A stretch of 64,000 nucleotides of DNA, taken from NCBI RefSeq assembly GCF_001422645.1, contig NZ_LMLR01000011.1:1-64000 (forward strand), written 5' to 3'. The notes under the pieces were generated by a model. The model was not told where the DNA came from, made no database searches, and worked only from the letters and a program-made list of their open reading frames with translations. Positions 38,954-48,128 of the stretch are shown piece after piece. Both the position numbers and the translations under genes were made by a program. The first letter of the stretch is position 1, and each line of letters begins with the position of its first letter. The stretch comes from Arthrobacter sp. Leaf69 (GTDB lineage Bacteria; Actinomycetota; Actinomycetes; Actinomycetales; Micrococcaceae).

Positions 38954-38984
38954 GATACCCAGCGTATCAGGTACGCTGGGTATC
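38954..38984. promoter_or_regulatory. perfect palindromic operator for the divergent TetR/thiolase operons
   Basis: Arms GATACCCAGCGTA and TACGCTGGGTATC are exact reverse complements, 13 bases each, around TCAGG. The site sits between the TetR start (38953) and the thiolase start (39016), the only such long exact palindrome in this gap, so it is the likely TetR binding site for both promoters. Confidence 0.85.
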
Positions 38985-39015
38985 GGTAACCCGCTTTGAT
39001 CGAAGGAGACAGCCC

Positions 39016-40452
39016 ATGTCCGTCAACGGACAGTCCGCACCCGGACCAAAGGAATCGACCCGCGCAGCGACGCCCCCGGCAGGCAAAGGCGCCGGCGTGC
39101 CAACGGCAGAACCGGCCGCAGGCACAGCAACCGGACCGGCCGCTTCCCACCTTCCGCAGGTTCGCAGGGCGGTCATCGTGGGCGGCAACCGCATTCCCTT
39201 TGCCCGGACCGGGGGCGCCTACACCAAGTCCTCCAACCAGGACATGCTGACAGCGGCCCTGGACGGGCTCATCGCCCGTTTCGGGCTGCAGGACGAGCGC
39301 ATTGGGGAAGTTGCTGCCGGCGCCGTGCTCAAACACTCCCGTGACTTCAACCTGACACGCGAAGCCGTGCTCGGCTCCGCGCTCTCCGCAGAGACGCCGG
39401 CGTACGATCTGCAGCAGGCGTGCGCCACCGGGCTGGAAACGGTCCTGGGCCTCGCCAACAAAATCAAGCTCGGCCAGATCGATTCAGCCATCGCCGGCGG
39501 CGTGGACTCCGCCTCGGACGCCCCCATCGCCGTGAGCGAGGGCCTGCGCGAGGTGCTCCTTGACCTCAACCGCGCCAAGACGCTGCCGCAGCGGCTCCAG
39601 GTCCTCAGCCGGCTCCGGCCCAAGGACCTCTCCCCGGATGCCCCCAACACCGGCGAACCGCGCACCGGCCTGTCCATGGGAGAGCACCAGGCGCTCACCA
39701 CTGCGCAGTGGAAGATCACCCGGGAGGCCCAGGATGAGCTGGCCTTCAACAGCCACCGCAACCTCGCCGCCGCCTACGACGGCGGCTTCTTCGATGACCT
39801 GCTCACCCCGTACCGCGGCCTCACCCGGGATTCCAACCTGCGCGCCGACACCAGCCTCGAAAAGCTGGCCACCCTGAAGCCCGTTTTTGGCAAGAGCCTG
39901 GGTTCCGCGGCGACCATGACGGCGGGCAACTCCACTCCGCTGACTGACGGCGCCTCCACCGTGCTGCTCGCCTCGGAGGAGTGGGCCGACGCCCACGACC
40001 TGCCCAAGCTGGCCACGGTGCTCGACGGCGAGGCGGCGGCCGTCGACTTTGTCCACGGCAAGGACGGCCTCCTGATGGCACCCGCTTTCGCCGTGCCGCG
40101 CCTGCTGGCCCGCAACGGGCTCAGCCTCGACGACATCGACTTCTTCGAAATCCACGAGGCATTCGCCGGCACCGTGCTGAGCACCCTGGCAGCGTGGGAA
40201 GACGAGGAGTTCGGCCGCACCCGGCTGGGGCTGGACGGGGCCTTCGGCACCATCGACCGCTCCAGGCTCAACGTCAACGGGTCCTCGCTCGCGGCGGGCC
40301 ATCCCTTCGCGGCCACCGGCGGACGGATTGTCGCTTCGCTTGCGAAGATGCTCCACGCCAAGGGCCGCGTGGACGGCCGTCCGGCCCGCGGACTCATCTC
40401 CATCTGCGCCGCCGGCGGCCAGGGCGTCGTCGCCATTCTTGAAGCACACTAG
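39016..40452 (+). CDS. acetyl-CoA C-acyltransferase (thiolase), FadA2-like
   Basis: 478 residues. The N-terminal about 45 residues are low complexity, before VRRAVIVGGNRIPFARTGGA-like thiolase sequence. Catalytic Cys in LQQACATGLET, His in EIHEAFAGT, GHPFAATGGR and the second Cys in SICAAGGQG. AAGGAG at 39003. It cleaves or forms 3-ketoacyl-CoA. First gene of an operon with fabG4- and htdX-like genes, divergent from the TetR gene. Confidence 0.93.
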   Translation: MSVNGQSAPGPKESTRAATPPAGKGAGVPTAEPAAGTATGPAASHLPQVRRAVIVGGNRIPFARTGGAYTKSSNQDMLTAALDGLIARFGLQDERIGEVAAGAVLKHSRDFNLTREAVLGSALSAETPAYDLQQACATGLETVLGLANKIKLGQIDSAIAGGVDSASDAPIAVSEGLREVLLDLNRAKTLPQRLQVLSRLRPKDLSPDAPNTGEPRTGLSMGEHQALTTAQWKITREAQDELAFNSHRNLAAAYDGGFFDDLLTPYRGLTRDSNLRADTSLEKLATLKPVFGKSLGSAATMTAGNSTPLTDGASTVLLASEEWADAHDLPKLATVLDGEAAAVDFVHGKDGLLMAPAFAVPRLLARNGLSLDDIDFFEIHEAFAGTVLSTLAAWEDEEFGRTRLGLDGAFGTIDRSRLNVNGSSLAAGHPFAATGGRIVASLAKMLHAKGRVDGRPARGLISICAAGGQGVVAILEAH

Positions 40453-40461
40453 GGGGACCCG

Positions 40462-41817
40462 ATGACCGACAAATACACCCAATTCGTGAGCCGCAGCCCG
40501 GGCAGGGACATCGCCCGGAAACTTGGGCTGCCCCAGCCGGTGGTGTTGAGGCGCCACAAGCCGGGCCAGCCGCTCATCACCGGACCCGTACTGGTCCAGG
40601 GGACCGGCACGGGAGCCGACGAGCTGGCCTCGACCCTGCTGGCCTGGGATCTCGACGTGCGCCGGCATGCCGTGCCCAAAGAGAAGCTCGGCGCCATCAT
40701 CGTGGTGCTTGACGAACTGGCCCGCCCCGAGGACCTCGCGCGGCCCGTGCTCACCGCCGCCACGTCCCTCCGGGACCTGGCACCCAATGCCCGTGTCATC
40801 ACCGTCTCCCGTGCTGCATCCGACAGTGCAGACCCAGCCGCTGCAGACCCTGCCTCCGCCGCGGCCCGGCAGGGAGTGGACGGGCTGCTCCGCTCGCTCG
40901 CCAAGGAGCTCCGCGCCGGCGCCACCGCCAACGGCATCCTGCTCGCGGGCGGCGCCGGAACCACCAGCCCCAGTACGCTCGGTGCCCTCCGGTTCTTCCT
41001 TTCCGGCCGTTCCGCGTTCGTCGACGGTCAGTTCCTCACCGTGAGCTCCGCGGAAGGACAGCTGCCGGCCGACGCCGAGAAGCCCCTGGCGGGTAAGGTC
41101 GCCGTCGTGACCGGGGCCGCGCGGGGAATCGGCGCCGCGATTGCCCGCACCCTGCGCCGGGACGGCGCCACAGTGGTCGTCGTCGATATCCCGGCGGCAG
41201 GGGACCACCTTGCCGCGGTGGCCAACGAGGTGCACGGCACCGCCCTGCAGCTGGACATCACCCGGGAGGACGCCGGACAGCGGATCATCGACCACGCCGT
41301 GGAACGCCACGGACGCCTGGACATTGTGATCCACAACGCCGGCATCACCCGGGACAAACTGCTGGCCAATATGGACCAGAGCCGCTGGGACTCCGTGATC
41401 GCGGTCAACATCGCCGCGCAGTTGCGGATCAACGAGGCGCTGCTGGGCTCGCAGCACTTCCGGGAGTCACCGCGGATCGTCTCCGTGGCCTCCACCAGCG
41501 GCATCGCCGGAAACCGCGGCCAGACCAACTATGCCGCCTCGAAGGGCGGTGTCATGGGCATGGTCCGGGCCACGGCTCCTCTGCTCAGTGTGCATGGCGG
41601 TTCCATCAACGCCGTCGCCCCGGGCTTCATCGAGACCGAGATGACAGCGAAGATCCCCTTCGCCACCCGCGAGATCGCCCGCAGGCTCAACAGCCTGCAG
41701 CAGGGCGGCCGTCCCGGCGATGTGGCCGAAGCCATCGCGTTCCTGGCCAGTGACGCGGCAGGGGGCATCTCCGGCGAGGTACTGCGTGTGTGCGGCCAGA
41801 ACCTGGTGGGAGCATGA
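40462..41817 (+). CDS. 3-oxoacyl reductase, FabG4-type (high molecular weight)
   Basis: 451 residues. An N-terminal flavodoxin-like region of about 200 residues precedes the SDR domain, as in mycobacterial FabG4 (about 450 residues). SDR motifs: TGAARGIGAAIARTL, HNAGIT, catalytic Ser in ASTSGIAG and Tyr-Lys in YAASKGGVMG. Reduces 3-oxoacyl-CoA with NADH in the studied FabG4. Starts nine bases after the thiolase stop and overlaps the hydratase start by four bases. Confidence 0.92.
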   Translation: MTDKYTQFVSRSPGRDIARKLGLPQPVVLRRHKPGQPLITGPVLVQGTGTGADELASTLLAWDLDVRRHAVPKEKLGAIIVVLDELARPEDLARPVLTAATSLRDLAPNARVITVSRAASDSADPAAADPASAAARQGVDGLLRSLAKELRAGATANGILLAGGAGTTSPSTLGALRFFLSGRSAFVDGQFLTVSSAEGQLPADAEKPLAGKVAVVTGAARGIGAAIARTLRRDGATVVVVDIPAAGDHLAAVANEVHGTALQLDITREDAGQRIIDHAVERHGRLDIVIHNAGITRDKLLANMDQSRWDSVIAVNIAAQLRINEALLGSQHFRESPRIVSVASTSGIAGNRGQTNYAASKGGVMGMVRATAPLLSVHGGSINAVAPGFIETEMTAKIPFATREIARRLNSLQQGGRPGDVAEAIAFLASDAAGGISGEVLRVCGQNLVGA

Positions 41818-42725
41818 CCCCATCCGGGCCCGTCATCCTGGGGGAGATGCCGTCGCTGTCGAAGCTGTACGTCAACGCGGCCGCCACCGCCGCCCGCCGC
41901 CGGGTCTTGGGAACCCATGCGGGGAACGGTCTCCCGGAGGCACGGCACGAGGTCCGCGGGGTGAAGGCGGCGGTGGAGAACCTCACGGCCTACCAGCACC
42001 TGATCGGCGAGACCGCCAGCGATGTGCTGCCCGCCGGCTTCATCCATGCGCTGGCGTTCCCGCTGGCCATGAGTGTGATGAACCGGGATGACTTCCCGCT
42101 GCCTCTGCTGGGCATGATCCATCTGGAAAACCGCGTGGTGCAGTCCGCGCCCCTGCGCTTTACGGAGGCCCTCGACGTCCGGGCATGGACGGAGAACCTG
42201 CGCGGGCACCGGTCCGGCACCCAGCTGGACGTCGTCACCGAAGTCGGCTGCGCGGGGAAGGACGCCGTGAGCTGGCGAGGTGTGTCGACCTATCTGGCGA
42301 AGGGTGTTTTCCTGCCCGGCATCGACAAGCCGACGGCCGCGCCGGCGGCGGCGGACTTTTCGGCGCCGGATCCCACCGCGCTGTGGCAACTCGGCGTCGA
42401 CACGGGCCGGGCCTACGCTGCCGTGTCCGGCGACTTCAACCCGATCCACCTGAGCGTCCTCTCGGCCAAGGCCCTGGGCATGCGGCGGTCCATCGCGCAC
42501 GGGATGTATCTCGCGTCGAGGGCACTGGCGGACGTGGGCGCCGTGAAGGGTGAAGCCTTCAGCTGGGACGTGGCCTTCGAGGCCCCGGTATTCCTGCCGG
42601 CACGGGTGGCGCTGGATATCAGTTCCGTACAGGACTCCGTGGGGGCGTGGCAGCGCTCCGACTATGTCGCCTGGAATTCGCGTTCCGGGCGCAGGCATTT
42701 CAGCGGAACGGTTGCCGCGCTCTAG
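41814..42725 (+). CDS. MaoC-like (R)-hydratase, HtdX-type
   Basis: 303 residues from ATG 41814 (ATGA overlap with the FabG4 gene). Hot-dog hydratase signature DFNPIHLSVLSAKALG and IAHGMYLASR lies in the C-terminal half; the N-terminal half is the second, degenerate hot-dog. It hydrates enoyl-CoA to (R)-3-hydroxyacyl-CoA. With FabG4, thiolase and the dehydrogenase it completes a cycle for acyl-CoA shortening or elongation. Confidence 0.9.
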   Translation: MTPSGPVILGEMPSLSKLYVNAAATAARRRVLGTHAGNGLPEARHEVRGVKAAVENLTAYQHLIGETASDVLPAGFIHALAFPLAMSVMNRDDFPLPLLGMIHLENRVVQSAPLRFTEALDVRAWTENLRGHRSGTQLDVVTEVGCAGKDAVSWRGVSTYLAKGVFLPGIDKPTAAPAAADFSAPDPTALWQLGVDTGRAYAAVSGDFNPIHLSVLSAKALGMRRSIAHGMYLASRALADVGAVKGEAFSWDVAFEAPVFLPARVALDISSVQDSVGAWQRSDYVAWNSRSGRRHFSGTVAAL

Positions 42726-42760
42726 CCGCGCCGGCCGACAACATGACGGCCGAAAGAATG

Positions 42761-42808
42761 ACGACGGCGGCGCCCGCCCCGGGAGGGGAAGGCGCCGCCG
42801 TCGTTTTC
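42761..42808. terminator. terminator after the hydratase gene
   Basis: Arms ACGACGGCGGCGCC (42761-42774) and GGCGCCGCCGTCGT (42791-42804), then TTTT. Lies between the convergent hydratase and FUSC genes. Confidence 0.85.
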
Positions 42809-42846
42809 TCGGCTGTTCGCCCACTCGTTTTTTGTTGCCGGAACCG

Positions 42847-43977
42847 CTACTGCCGGTCTGCTGACTCCTTCACCACACGCAGCATCCGGTGGAGGCTCAA
42901 CAGAATCGATTCAACGGCGCTGGGCGCACCGGTGGCAGCTTCCTCGCTGCCGACCCGTGCCGTCAGGGCCTTGACGGCAGCGTCAGCCTCAGCGCTCAGC
43001 TCGGCCTGCCGCTCCGGGCTTTCCTCCTCGACCGAACGCAGGACGTCGCCCACGGAAACCATGGCGTCGGCGAGTGGCGCGGCGTATTCATCCGGCACCA
43101 CAAAGGGGGTGTCCTTGGCCCAGATGACGTCCGAAAGCACCTGCGTCACGTCCTGGACGTGGAAGGTCACCCGTTCCAGGTCCCGCAGGTTGCGGTAGTC
43201 CTCGTCGATGTCGCGGGGATGGAGCCGGCGCCGGGGGTTTGCCCGCCGGCTGGCGTCCGCCTTCTCCACCGCGAGGCGGACGGACCGTGCGGACGATTCA
43301 AGCCCGTCGGAGCGTTTTGACCAGTCTTCGTGCTCCGGCGGCCAGCTCTCCTTCAGCGCCTTGGCCATGTCCCAGAGCTGCTGGGCGAGCGCCAGGCGCA
43401 GTTCGGCGATGCTGAGCTCCGCGGCGCGGAAGTGCAGCGGCGGGAACACCAGCAGGTTCACCAGTACGCCCACCGTGACCCCGGCGCCCATCTGGAGGAG
43501 GTAGCCGAAGGAGAACTGGTCCGGATTGTGGCCGCCGACCAGCAGGACCAGGAGCGCCGCCGTCGGGATCCAGTCCCGGCCCGCGCCGATCTTCGGGAGT
43601 CCGGCGAGGATGACGCCGAAAGCCATCACCACACCGACCGTCAACGGCGTGGGACTGCCGAGGATGAACAGCACAAAGGCCAGGCCGACGCCGATTGCCA
43701 GCCCCGCGAGCGTCTGGACGCCCTGCTTCATGGAACCGGCGACGTTCTCGTACATCGCCACCAGGGCGCCCAGCGGAGCGTAGTAGGGGTAGTCGGCTGC
43801 GGACCCCGGCATAAACGGGGCGATGGCGAACGCGATGCCCGCGGCCAGTCCTGCTTTGAGGGCCAGCTGCAGCCGGGGCCACAGCAGCGCCGAGCGGACG
43901 TTGCTGGCCGCGATCCGCCAGAGCCGCCGGACGAGTGAGGGGTGTCCGGCGTGGGTAGCCTCATCTGTAGTTGTCAC
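42847..43977 (-). CDS. FUSC/aromatic acid exporter family membrane protein
   Basis: About 376 residues from GTG 43977; a TTG at 44013 would add 12. About six hydrophobic segments occupy residues 25-175 (AGLAAGIAFAIAPF, GVGLAFVLFILG, AGVTVGVLVNLLVF), and a soluble helical C-terminal half with many Glu/Arg follows. Related proteins export aromatic acids or form membrane channels. Probably last gene in a minus-strand group with the serine hydrolase. Confidence 0.8.
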   Translation of the reverse strand: MTTTDEATHAGHPSLVRRLWRIAASNVRSALLWPRLQLALKAGLAAGIAFAIAPFMPGSAADYPYYAPLGALVAMYENVAGSMKQGVQTLAGLAIGVGLAFVLFILGSPTPLTVGVVMAFGVILAGLPKIGAGRDWIPTAALLVLLVGGHNPDQFSFGYLLQMGAGVTVGVLVNLLVFPPLHFRAAELSIAELRLALAQQLWDMAKALKESWPPEHEDWSKRSDGLESSARSVRLAVEKADASRRANPRRRLHPRDIDEDYRNLRDLERVTFHVQDVTQVLSDVIWAKDTPFVVPDEYAAPLADAMVSVGDVLRSVEEESPERQAELSAEADAAVKALTARVGSEEAATGAPSAVESILLSLHRMLRVVKESADRQ

Positions 43978-44025
43978 CCGGTTCACCCTAGGGTGGGGAT
44001 GTTGCTGCGACAACTGGACGAACCC

Positions 44026-45150
44026 TTAGCTGGCGTCGCCGGCGGCCTGCCGGACGGCCGCGGAAAGACGCTGGGCGCGCCCGCGGGTGCGGCCTTCTTC
44101 ACTCCGGCGGGGAACATATCCGAATCCGAGACCGTAGGCAGGGTCCGCGAAGCCGAGCGCTCCGTTGGCTCCCTCATGCCCGAAAGCGCAATGGCTGCCG
44201 AAATTCCGGCCGGGCTGCGGTTTCATGAATACGACGGCGAACGCGTTGTCCTGGCCCGAAGCCCGGTCCAGGCCCCAGACCTGTTCTTCGGCCATGGCGT
44301 CCACTGTTTGCGACGTCAGGAAGGGTGCGGAGCCGTCGACTCCCGTGGTTGCGGCGGCATAGAGCCTGGCAAGACCGTCAGCGGAACCCACTCCGCCAGC
44401 ACTGCTCATCCCGCCGGCACGGATGACGCGGTGGTTGGGCAGCTCCATAATGGTGCTGACCGGTGCGTTGCTGTTCAGGCCATCCAGTCCGAACGGGTCA
44501 GTCCACGGGAGGTCAGGGTCATCCGCATAGAGAACCTGCCGGTAGCGCGGCTCCTGGTCCTCGGGCAGCCCGAGGAAGAAGTCGACGCCGAATGGCCGGC
44601 GGATGCGCGCATCGTACAACTCCTGCAGGGAGGAATCGGTCACCCGTCGGCAGAGCTCCTCCATGAGGATTCCCATTGTCAGGGCGTGGTAGCCGAACGA
44701 TGTTCCCGGGCGCCACAGGGGCACGGCCGCGGCCAGCCTGTCGGCCGCCTCCGGAGTGGTGAACTCATCCAGGGCAAACCCGCCCGCGACGCCGGGCACG
44801 CCCGCCTGATGCGACAACGCCTGCCTGACACTGATCCTGTTCTTACCGTGGGCGCCGAACTCCGGCCAGTAAGAGGACATTGTCCGGTCAAGGTCCAACG
44901 TCCCGTCCTGCAGCAGCAGGGCGATCACGAAAGCTGCCGCACCTTTTGAACACGAGTAAGTGCCGGTGATGTCACCATGGGTCAGCTGCGGACCGCCGAT
45001 GAGATCGAGCACCTTCACCCCGTGGCGGTAGACCGTCAGCTGGGAGCTATAGTCCGGATCCTCGGCCAGGAAGGCGTCGAACAGGGTGCGGACGTCCGTG
45101 AATTCCGCGGTGGCAAACCCGCTGGAGAGCGATGTTGTCGACGACCCCAT
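44026..45150 (-). CDS. serine hydrolase of the beta-lactamase/EstB family
   Basis: 374 residues. The nucleophile motif Ser-x-x-Lys is in YSCSKGAAAFVI, the Tyr motif in FGYHALTMG, and a Gly-rich C-terminal part in SAGGVGSADGLARL follows. No signal peptide. Enzymes of this family act as esterases or D-aminopeptidases rather than true beta-lactamases. Four bases separate it from the upstream GST gene stop, so they may be co-transcribed. Confidence 0.9.
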   Translation of the reverse strand: MGSSTTSLSSGFATAEFTDVRTLFDAFLAEDPDYSSQLTVYRHGVKVLDLIGGPQLTHGDITGTYSCSKGAAAFVIALLLQDGTLDLDRTMSSYWPEFGAHGKNRISVRQALSHQAGVPGVAGGFALDEFTTPEAADRLAAAVPLWRPGTSFGYHALTMGILMEELCRRVTDSSLQELYDARIRRPFGVDFFLGLPEDQEPRYRQVLYADDPDLPWTDPFGLDGLNSNAPVSTIMELPNHRVIRAGGMSSAGGVGSADGLARLYAAATTGVDGSAPFLTSQTVDAMAEEQVWGLDRASGQDNAFAVVFMKPQPGRNFGSHCAFGHEGANGALGFADPAYGLGFGYVPRRSEEGRTRGRAQRLSAAVRQAAGDAS

Positions 45151-45153
45151 CCG

Positions 45154-46218
45154 TTAGTCTGCGCCGTGTCCGGGGGCCACTTCTTCGCCGGCACGTACCG
45201 GGCCCGGAGGTGTTCCGTCGCCGAAGGGACGGCCGCCGAGGGCTTCGCGGCCGTGGTCAGTCAGCCAACCGTCGAGCGCTGGTCCCGCGGGAACGATCCC
45301 GGTGGGGTTAATGTCCTCGTGGACGATGTAGTAGTGCTGCTTGATCTGCACGAAGTCGGTGGTGTCACCGAATCCGGGGGTCTGGAAGAGATCGCGGGCG
45401 TAGGCCCACAGAGCAGGCATCTCACTGAGCTTCTGCCTGTTGCACTTGAAGTGACCGTGGTAGACGGCATCGAACCGGGCCAGCGTCGTGAAGAGGCGGA
45501 CGTCGGCTTCGGTGATTGTGTCGCCCACGAGGTAGCGCTGGCCCGTGAGCCGCTCTTCCAGCCAGTCCAGGGCGGTCCAGAGCCGGTGGTAGGCGGCGTC
45601 GTACGCTTCCTGCGAGCCGGCGAAGCCGCAGCGGTACACCCCGTTGTTCACTTCGGTGAAGACCTTCTTGTTGACGGTGTCGATCTCCCCGCGCAGCGCT
45701 TCCGGGTACAGGTCCGGCGCGCCCGGCCGGTGGTGCTCGGCCCACTCGGTGGAGAAGTCCAGGGTGATTTGCGGGAAGTTGTTGGTCACTACCTGTCCGC
45801 TGGCGACGTCGACAAGGGCCGGGACGGTGATGCCGCGGGGATAGTCCGGGAACCGGCGGAAGTATGCCTCTTGGATCCGCTCGATGCCGAGCACCGGATC
45901 CTTGCCACCCGGGTCCAGGTCAAAGGTCCACGAGCGCGCATCGTGGGTGGGGCCGGGCTGGCCGAGGGAGATGGCGTCCTCGAGGCCAAGCAGCCGCCGT
46001 ACGATCACGGTCCTGTTGGCCCACGGGCAGGCGCGGGCCGCGATCAGCCGGTACCGCCCCGGCTCAACCGGCCAGCCGGGCTCACCGTTCCGGCCGGGGG
46101 CGCCGTCGCGGGTGATCCGGTCCTCGATGTAGTTAGTGTCGCGGGTGAACTCCTCGCCGCCGGTGACATAGGCGCCCTTGGTGCTGAATCCCGGATCGTC
46201 CGTGTGTGTTGTACTCAT
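45154..46218 (-). CDS. Xi-class glutathione S-transferase/quinone reductase-like protein
   Basis: 354 residues. Active site Cys in AARACPWANR near residue 60, followed by the GST N domain and an all-helical C domain (ITEADVRLFTTLARFD). Xi-class enzymes reduce glutathionyl-hydroquinones. As this lineage uses mycothiol (mshC is in the window), the thiol partner may differ. Lies eight bases after the M50 gene. Confidence 0.9.
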   Translation of the reverse strand: MSTTHTDDPGFSTKGAYVTGGEEFTRDTNYIEDRITRDGAPGRNGEPGWPVEPGRYRLIAARACPWANRTVIVRRLLGLEDAISLGQPGPTHDARSWTFDLDPGGKDPVLGIERIQEAYFRRFPDYPRGITVPALVDVASGQVVTNNFPQITLDFSTEWAEHHRPGAPDLYPEALRGEIDTVNKKVFTEVNNGVYRCGFAGSQEAYDAAYHRLWTALDWLEERLTGQRYLVGDTITEADVRLFTTLARFDAVYHGHFKCNRQKLSEMPALWAYARDLFQTPGFGDTTDFVQIKQHYYIVHEDINPTGIVPAGPALDGWLTDHGREALGGRPFGDGTPPGPVRAGEEVAPGHGAD

Positions 46219-46227
46219 GGTCCCAGC

Positions 46228-47022
46228 CTATGCCGGGGTGCCGCCGGTGGCGTGCAATGGTACGCCCTGCCACTGCGGCGGCAGTCCTGCCGCGAGGACC
46301 TGGGACAGGGGCTGCCAGGCGACCCACCAGGCCGCGCCGACCACCACGGCGAACAGCACGATCCACACGGCCGCGGGGATGCGGGTGGACCGGTGCAGCA
46401 GGTACGCGTCCGACGTCGCCAGCCGGTCCCGCCGCTTCAGGTGCACGGTGGCGAGCTTGCCGAGGTCCCGGACGGCCGCGACGAGGAGTGCCAGGCCAAG
46501 CACGATCATGACGTGGCCGGTGAATTCGGGCGGGACAAACAGCACAAGCAGGGCCGCTGCCAGGACCGCACCGGCGGTGATCAGCAGCCCGATGCCGTTG
46601 CGGATGAAGAGGAACGAGGCCAGCAGGATGAGGGTGCCCAGCGACATGGCTGCCGGACCCCAGCCGTTGAAGCCGCTCCAGACCATGGCGGCCCCGACCA
46701 CGGCTGGCACCGGGTAGCCCCAGAAGGTGGACCAGACGGCTGCCAGGGGTCGCCGGCTGTAGGTGGTGGTGGTGCCCGAATGGTCCAGGCCCAGACGGAT
46801 CCCGCCCACGCGCTGCCCGGTCATCAGCGCCGCGAAGGCGTGGCCGAGCTCGTGCGTCACCGTGGCCAGCAACCCGAAGTACCGCCAGGTCACCCGCGGC
46901 AGGGAGAGAACGACGGCGAGGAGCACCACCAGGGCGAGTTCGGTGCCGGTGACGTGGGGGACGGGGGACTGGGTGAATCCGGCGGCAATCCGGTCCCACC
47001 AGGCCCCGGCTGCGTCGGTCAT
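46228..47022 (-). CDS. M50-like membrane metalloprotease
   Basis: 264 residues from ATG 47022. Zinc motif HELGHAF in VTHELGHAFAALM, with about six hydrophobic helices. Resembles the M50B-like family of actinobacteria. The lone HExxH is clear, but no distal Asp motif of site-2 proteases was recognised with certainty. It overlaps the DksA-like gene by four bases (ATGA). Confidence 0.85.
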   Translation of the reverse strand: MTDAAGAWWDRIAAGFTQSPVPHVTGTELALVVLLAVVLSLPRVTWRYFGLLATVTHELGHAFAALMTGQRVGGIRLGLDHSGTTTTYSRRPLAAVWSTFWGYPVPAVVGAAMVWSGFNGWGPAAMSLGTLILLASFLFIRNGIGLLITAGAVLAAALLVLFVPPEFTGHVMIVLGLALLVAAVRDLGKLATVHLKRRDRLATSDAYLLHRSTRIPAAVWIVLFAVVVGAAWWVAWQPLSQVLAAGLPPQWQGVPLHATGGTPA

Positions 47023-47396
47023 GCCCTGCCCCGAGGAGTAGGTCCTGCCGGGCCGGCACTGTGCCGGATGCAATACGGTGTCCAGGGCCTGGCTTCCAGC
47101 CGTCCCTCCGCGATCCCTTCCCCGCACACGGAGCAGATTCCGTAGGTGCCGGCGTCGATCCGTGCCAGGGCTGCCTCAATTTGTGCCAGGCCCTGCCGGC
47201 TCTGGTCCATCAGGGCGGAAGCCTGGGAGAGCTCAAAAGCGATCGTGGAGCCCTCGGGATCGTGTTCGTCATCGACATTGGAATCCTGCCGGGCGGCGTT
47301 CACCGCCGTGATGTCCCGGCGCAGCGCGGGCAGGAGTTCAAGTTTGCGGCGGCGCTCCTCCTGAAGGAGAGTCCGGAACCGTTCGACGTCGACCAT
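47019..47396 (-). CDS. TraR/DksA-type zinc finger protein
   Basis: 125 residues from ATG 47396. A helical N-terminal part, with LIDQSRQGL-like residues around 55-75, leads to the zinc finger at residues 88-115: CSVCGEGIAEGRLEARP and YCIRH. The fourth ligand position is His rather than Cys. DksA-type proteins bind RNA polymerase in the secondary channel. Related actinobacterial proteins are general regulators. The frame stays open far upstream, but the ATG at 47396 is the natural start. Confidence 0.85.
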   Translation of the reverse strand: MVDVERFRTLLQEERRRKLELLPALRRDITAVNAARQDSNVDDEHDPEGSTIAFELSQASALMDQSRQGLAQIEAALARIDAGTYGICSVCGEGIAEGRLEARPWTPYCIRHSAGPAGPTPRGRA

Positions 47397-47579
47397 AGGC
47401 TGCAAGGCTAGCGCGACGCGCCAGCCGGCGTCGAAACCCCGAGCCTGAAAGCGGCGGCGGAATCCGCGGCGGGCCGGCACCATCTGGTTGGGCCGAAAGG
47501 CCCCGGTGCCCGGGGAATCTCCGCCGTACAGTGGGGAAGAGAGCGCGGAAGCCCCAATTCGACAGTCCCAGGAGACGTC

Positions 47580-48119
47580 ATGGACCAGCCAGCGGCCGGC
47601 ACCGTCAACAAGAACGCCGATGACGACGCCGCGGCCTTCGCGGCGGTGGAACAGCACCATGCGAGTATGCTCAAGCGCCTCAGCGCGCTGACGGCGACAC
47701 TGGTCCGCGCCGTCAGGACCGCCGACACTGTGGCGGAACACGACGCCCACGAGGTGCTGGTGGAGTGGTGCGAGACCGAACTCGTCCCCCATGCGCTCGC
47801 CGAGGAGGGTCCGCTGTACACAGGGGCAGGGAACCTGCCGCAAGGCCGGCTGCTCGTGGAGGGGATGCTCGCCGAGCACCAGGTAGTCGTCGGACTGGTC
47901 GAGGACCTGCGGGGATCCACCGGGGTGGACGCCGCCGTGGCCGCCGGCTCGCTCCGGGACATCTTCGCCCTGCACCTGGAGAAAGAGAACCGGCTCCTGC
48001 TGCCGTTCATCGTCGCCTCCCCGGAGCTCTCGCTGGCGCGCGCCGTTGAGGGCCTGCAGGAACTGGTGGGCGAAACCCACGTCCACCGACACGGGACGGG
48101 GCCCGGGGGCAGCGTTTAG
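47580..48119 (+). CDS. hemerythrin HHE domain protein
   Basis: 179 residues. Candidate iron ligands: His residues in VEQHHASM, HALAEEGPL, MLAEHQVV and the Glu/His in LHLEKENRLL. Four-helix fold. It may bind non-heme diiron and sense or store oxygen or NO. AGGAGA precedes ATG 47580. Its start lies 184 bases from the divergent DksA-like gene. Confidence 0.9.
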   Translation: MDQPAAGTVNKNADDDAAAFAAVEQHHASMLKRLSALTATLVRAVRTADTVAEHDAHEVLVEWCETELVPHALAEEGPLYTGAGNLPQGRLLVEGMLAEHQVVVGLVEDLRGSTGVDAAVAAGSLRDIFALHLEKENRLLLPFIVASPELSLARAVEGLQELVGETHVHRHGTGPGGSV

Positions 48120-48128
48120 AGTTGCCCC

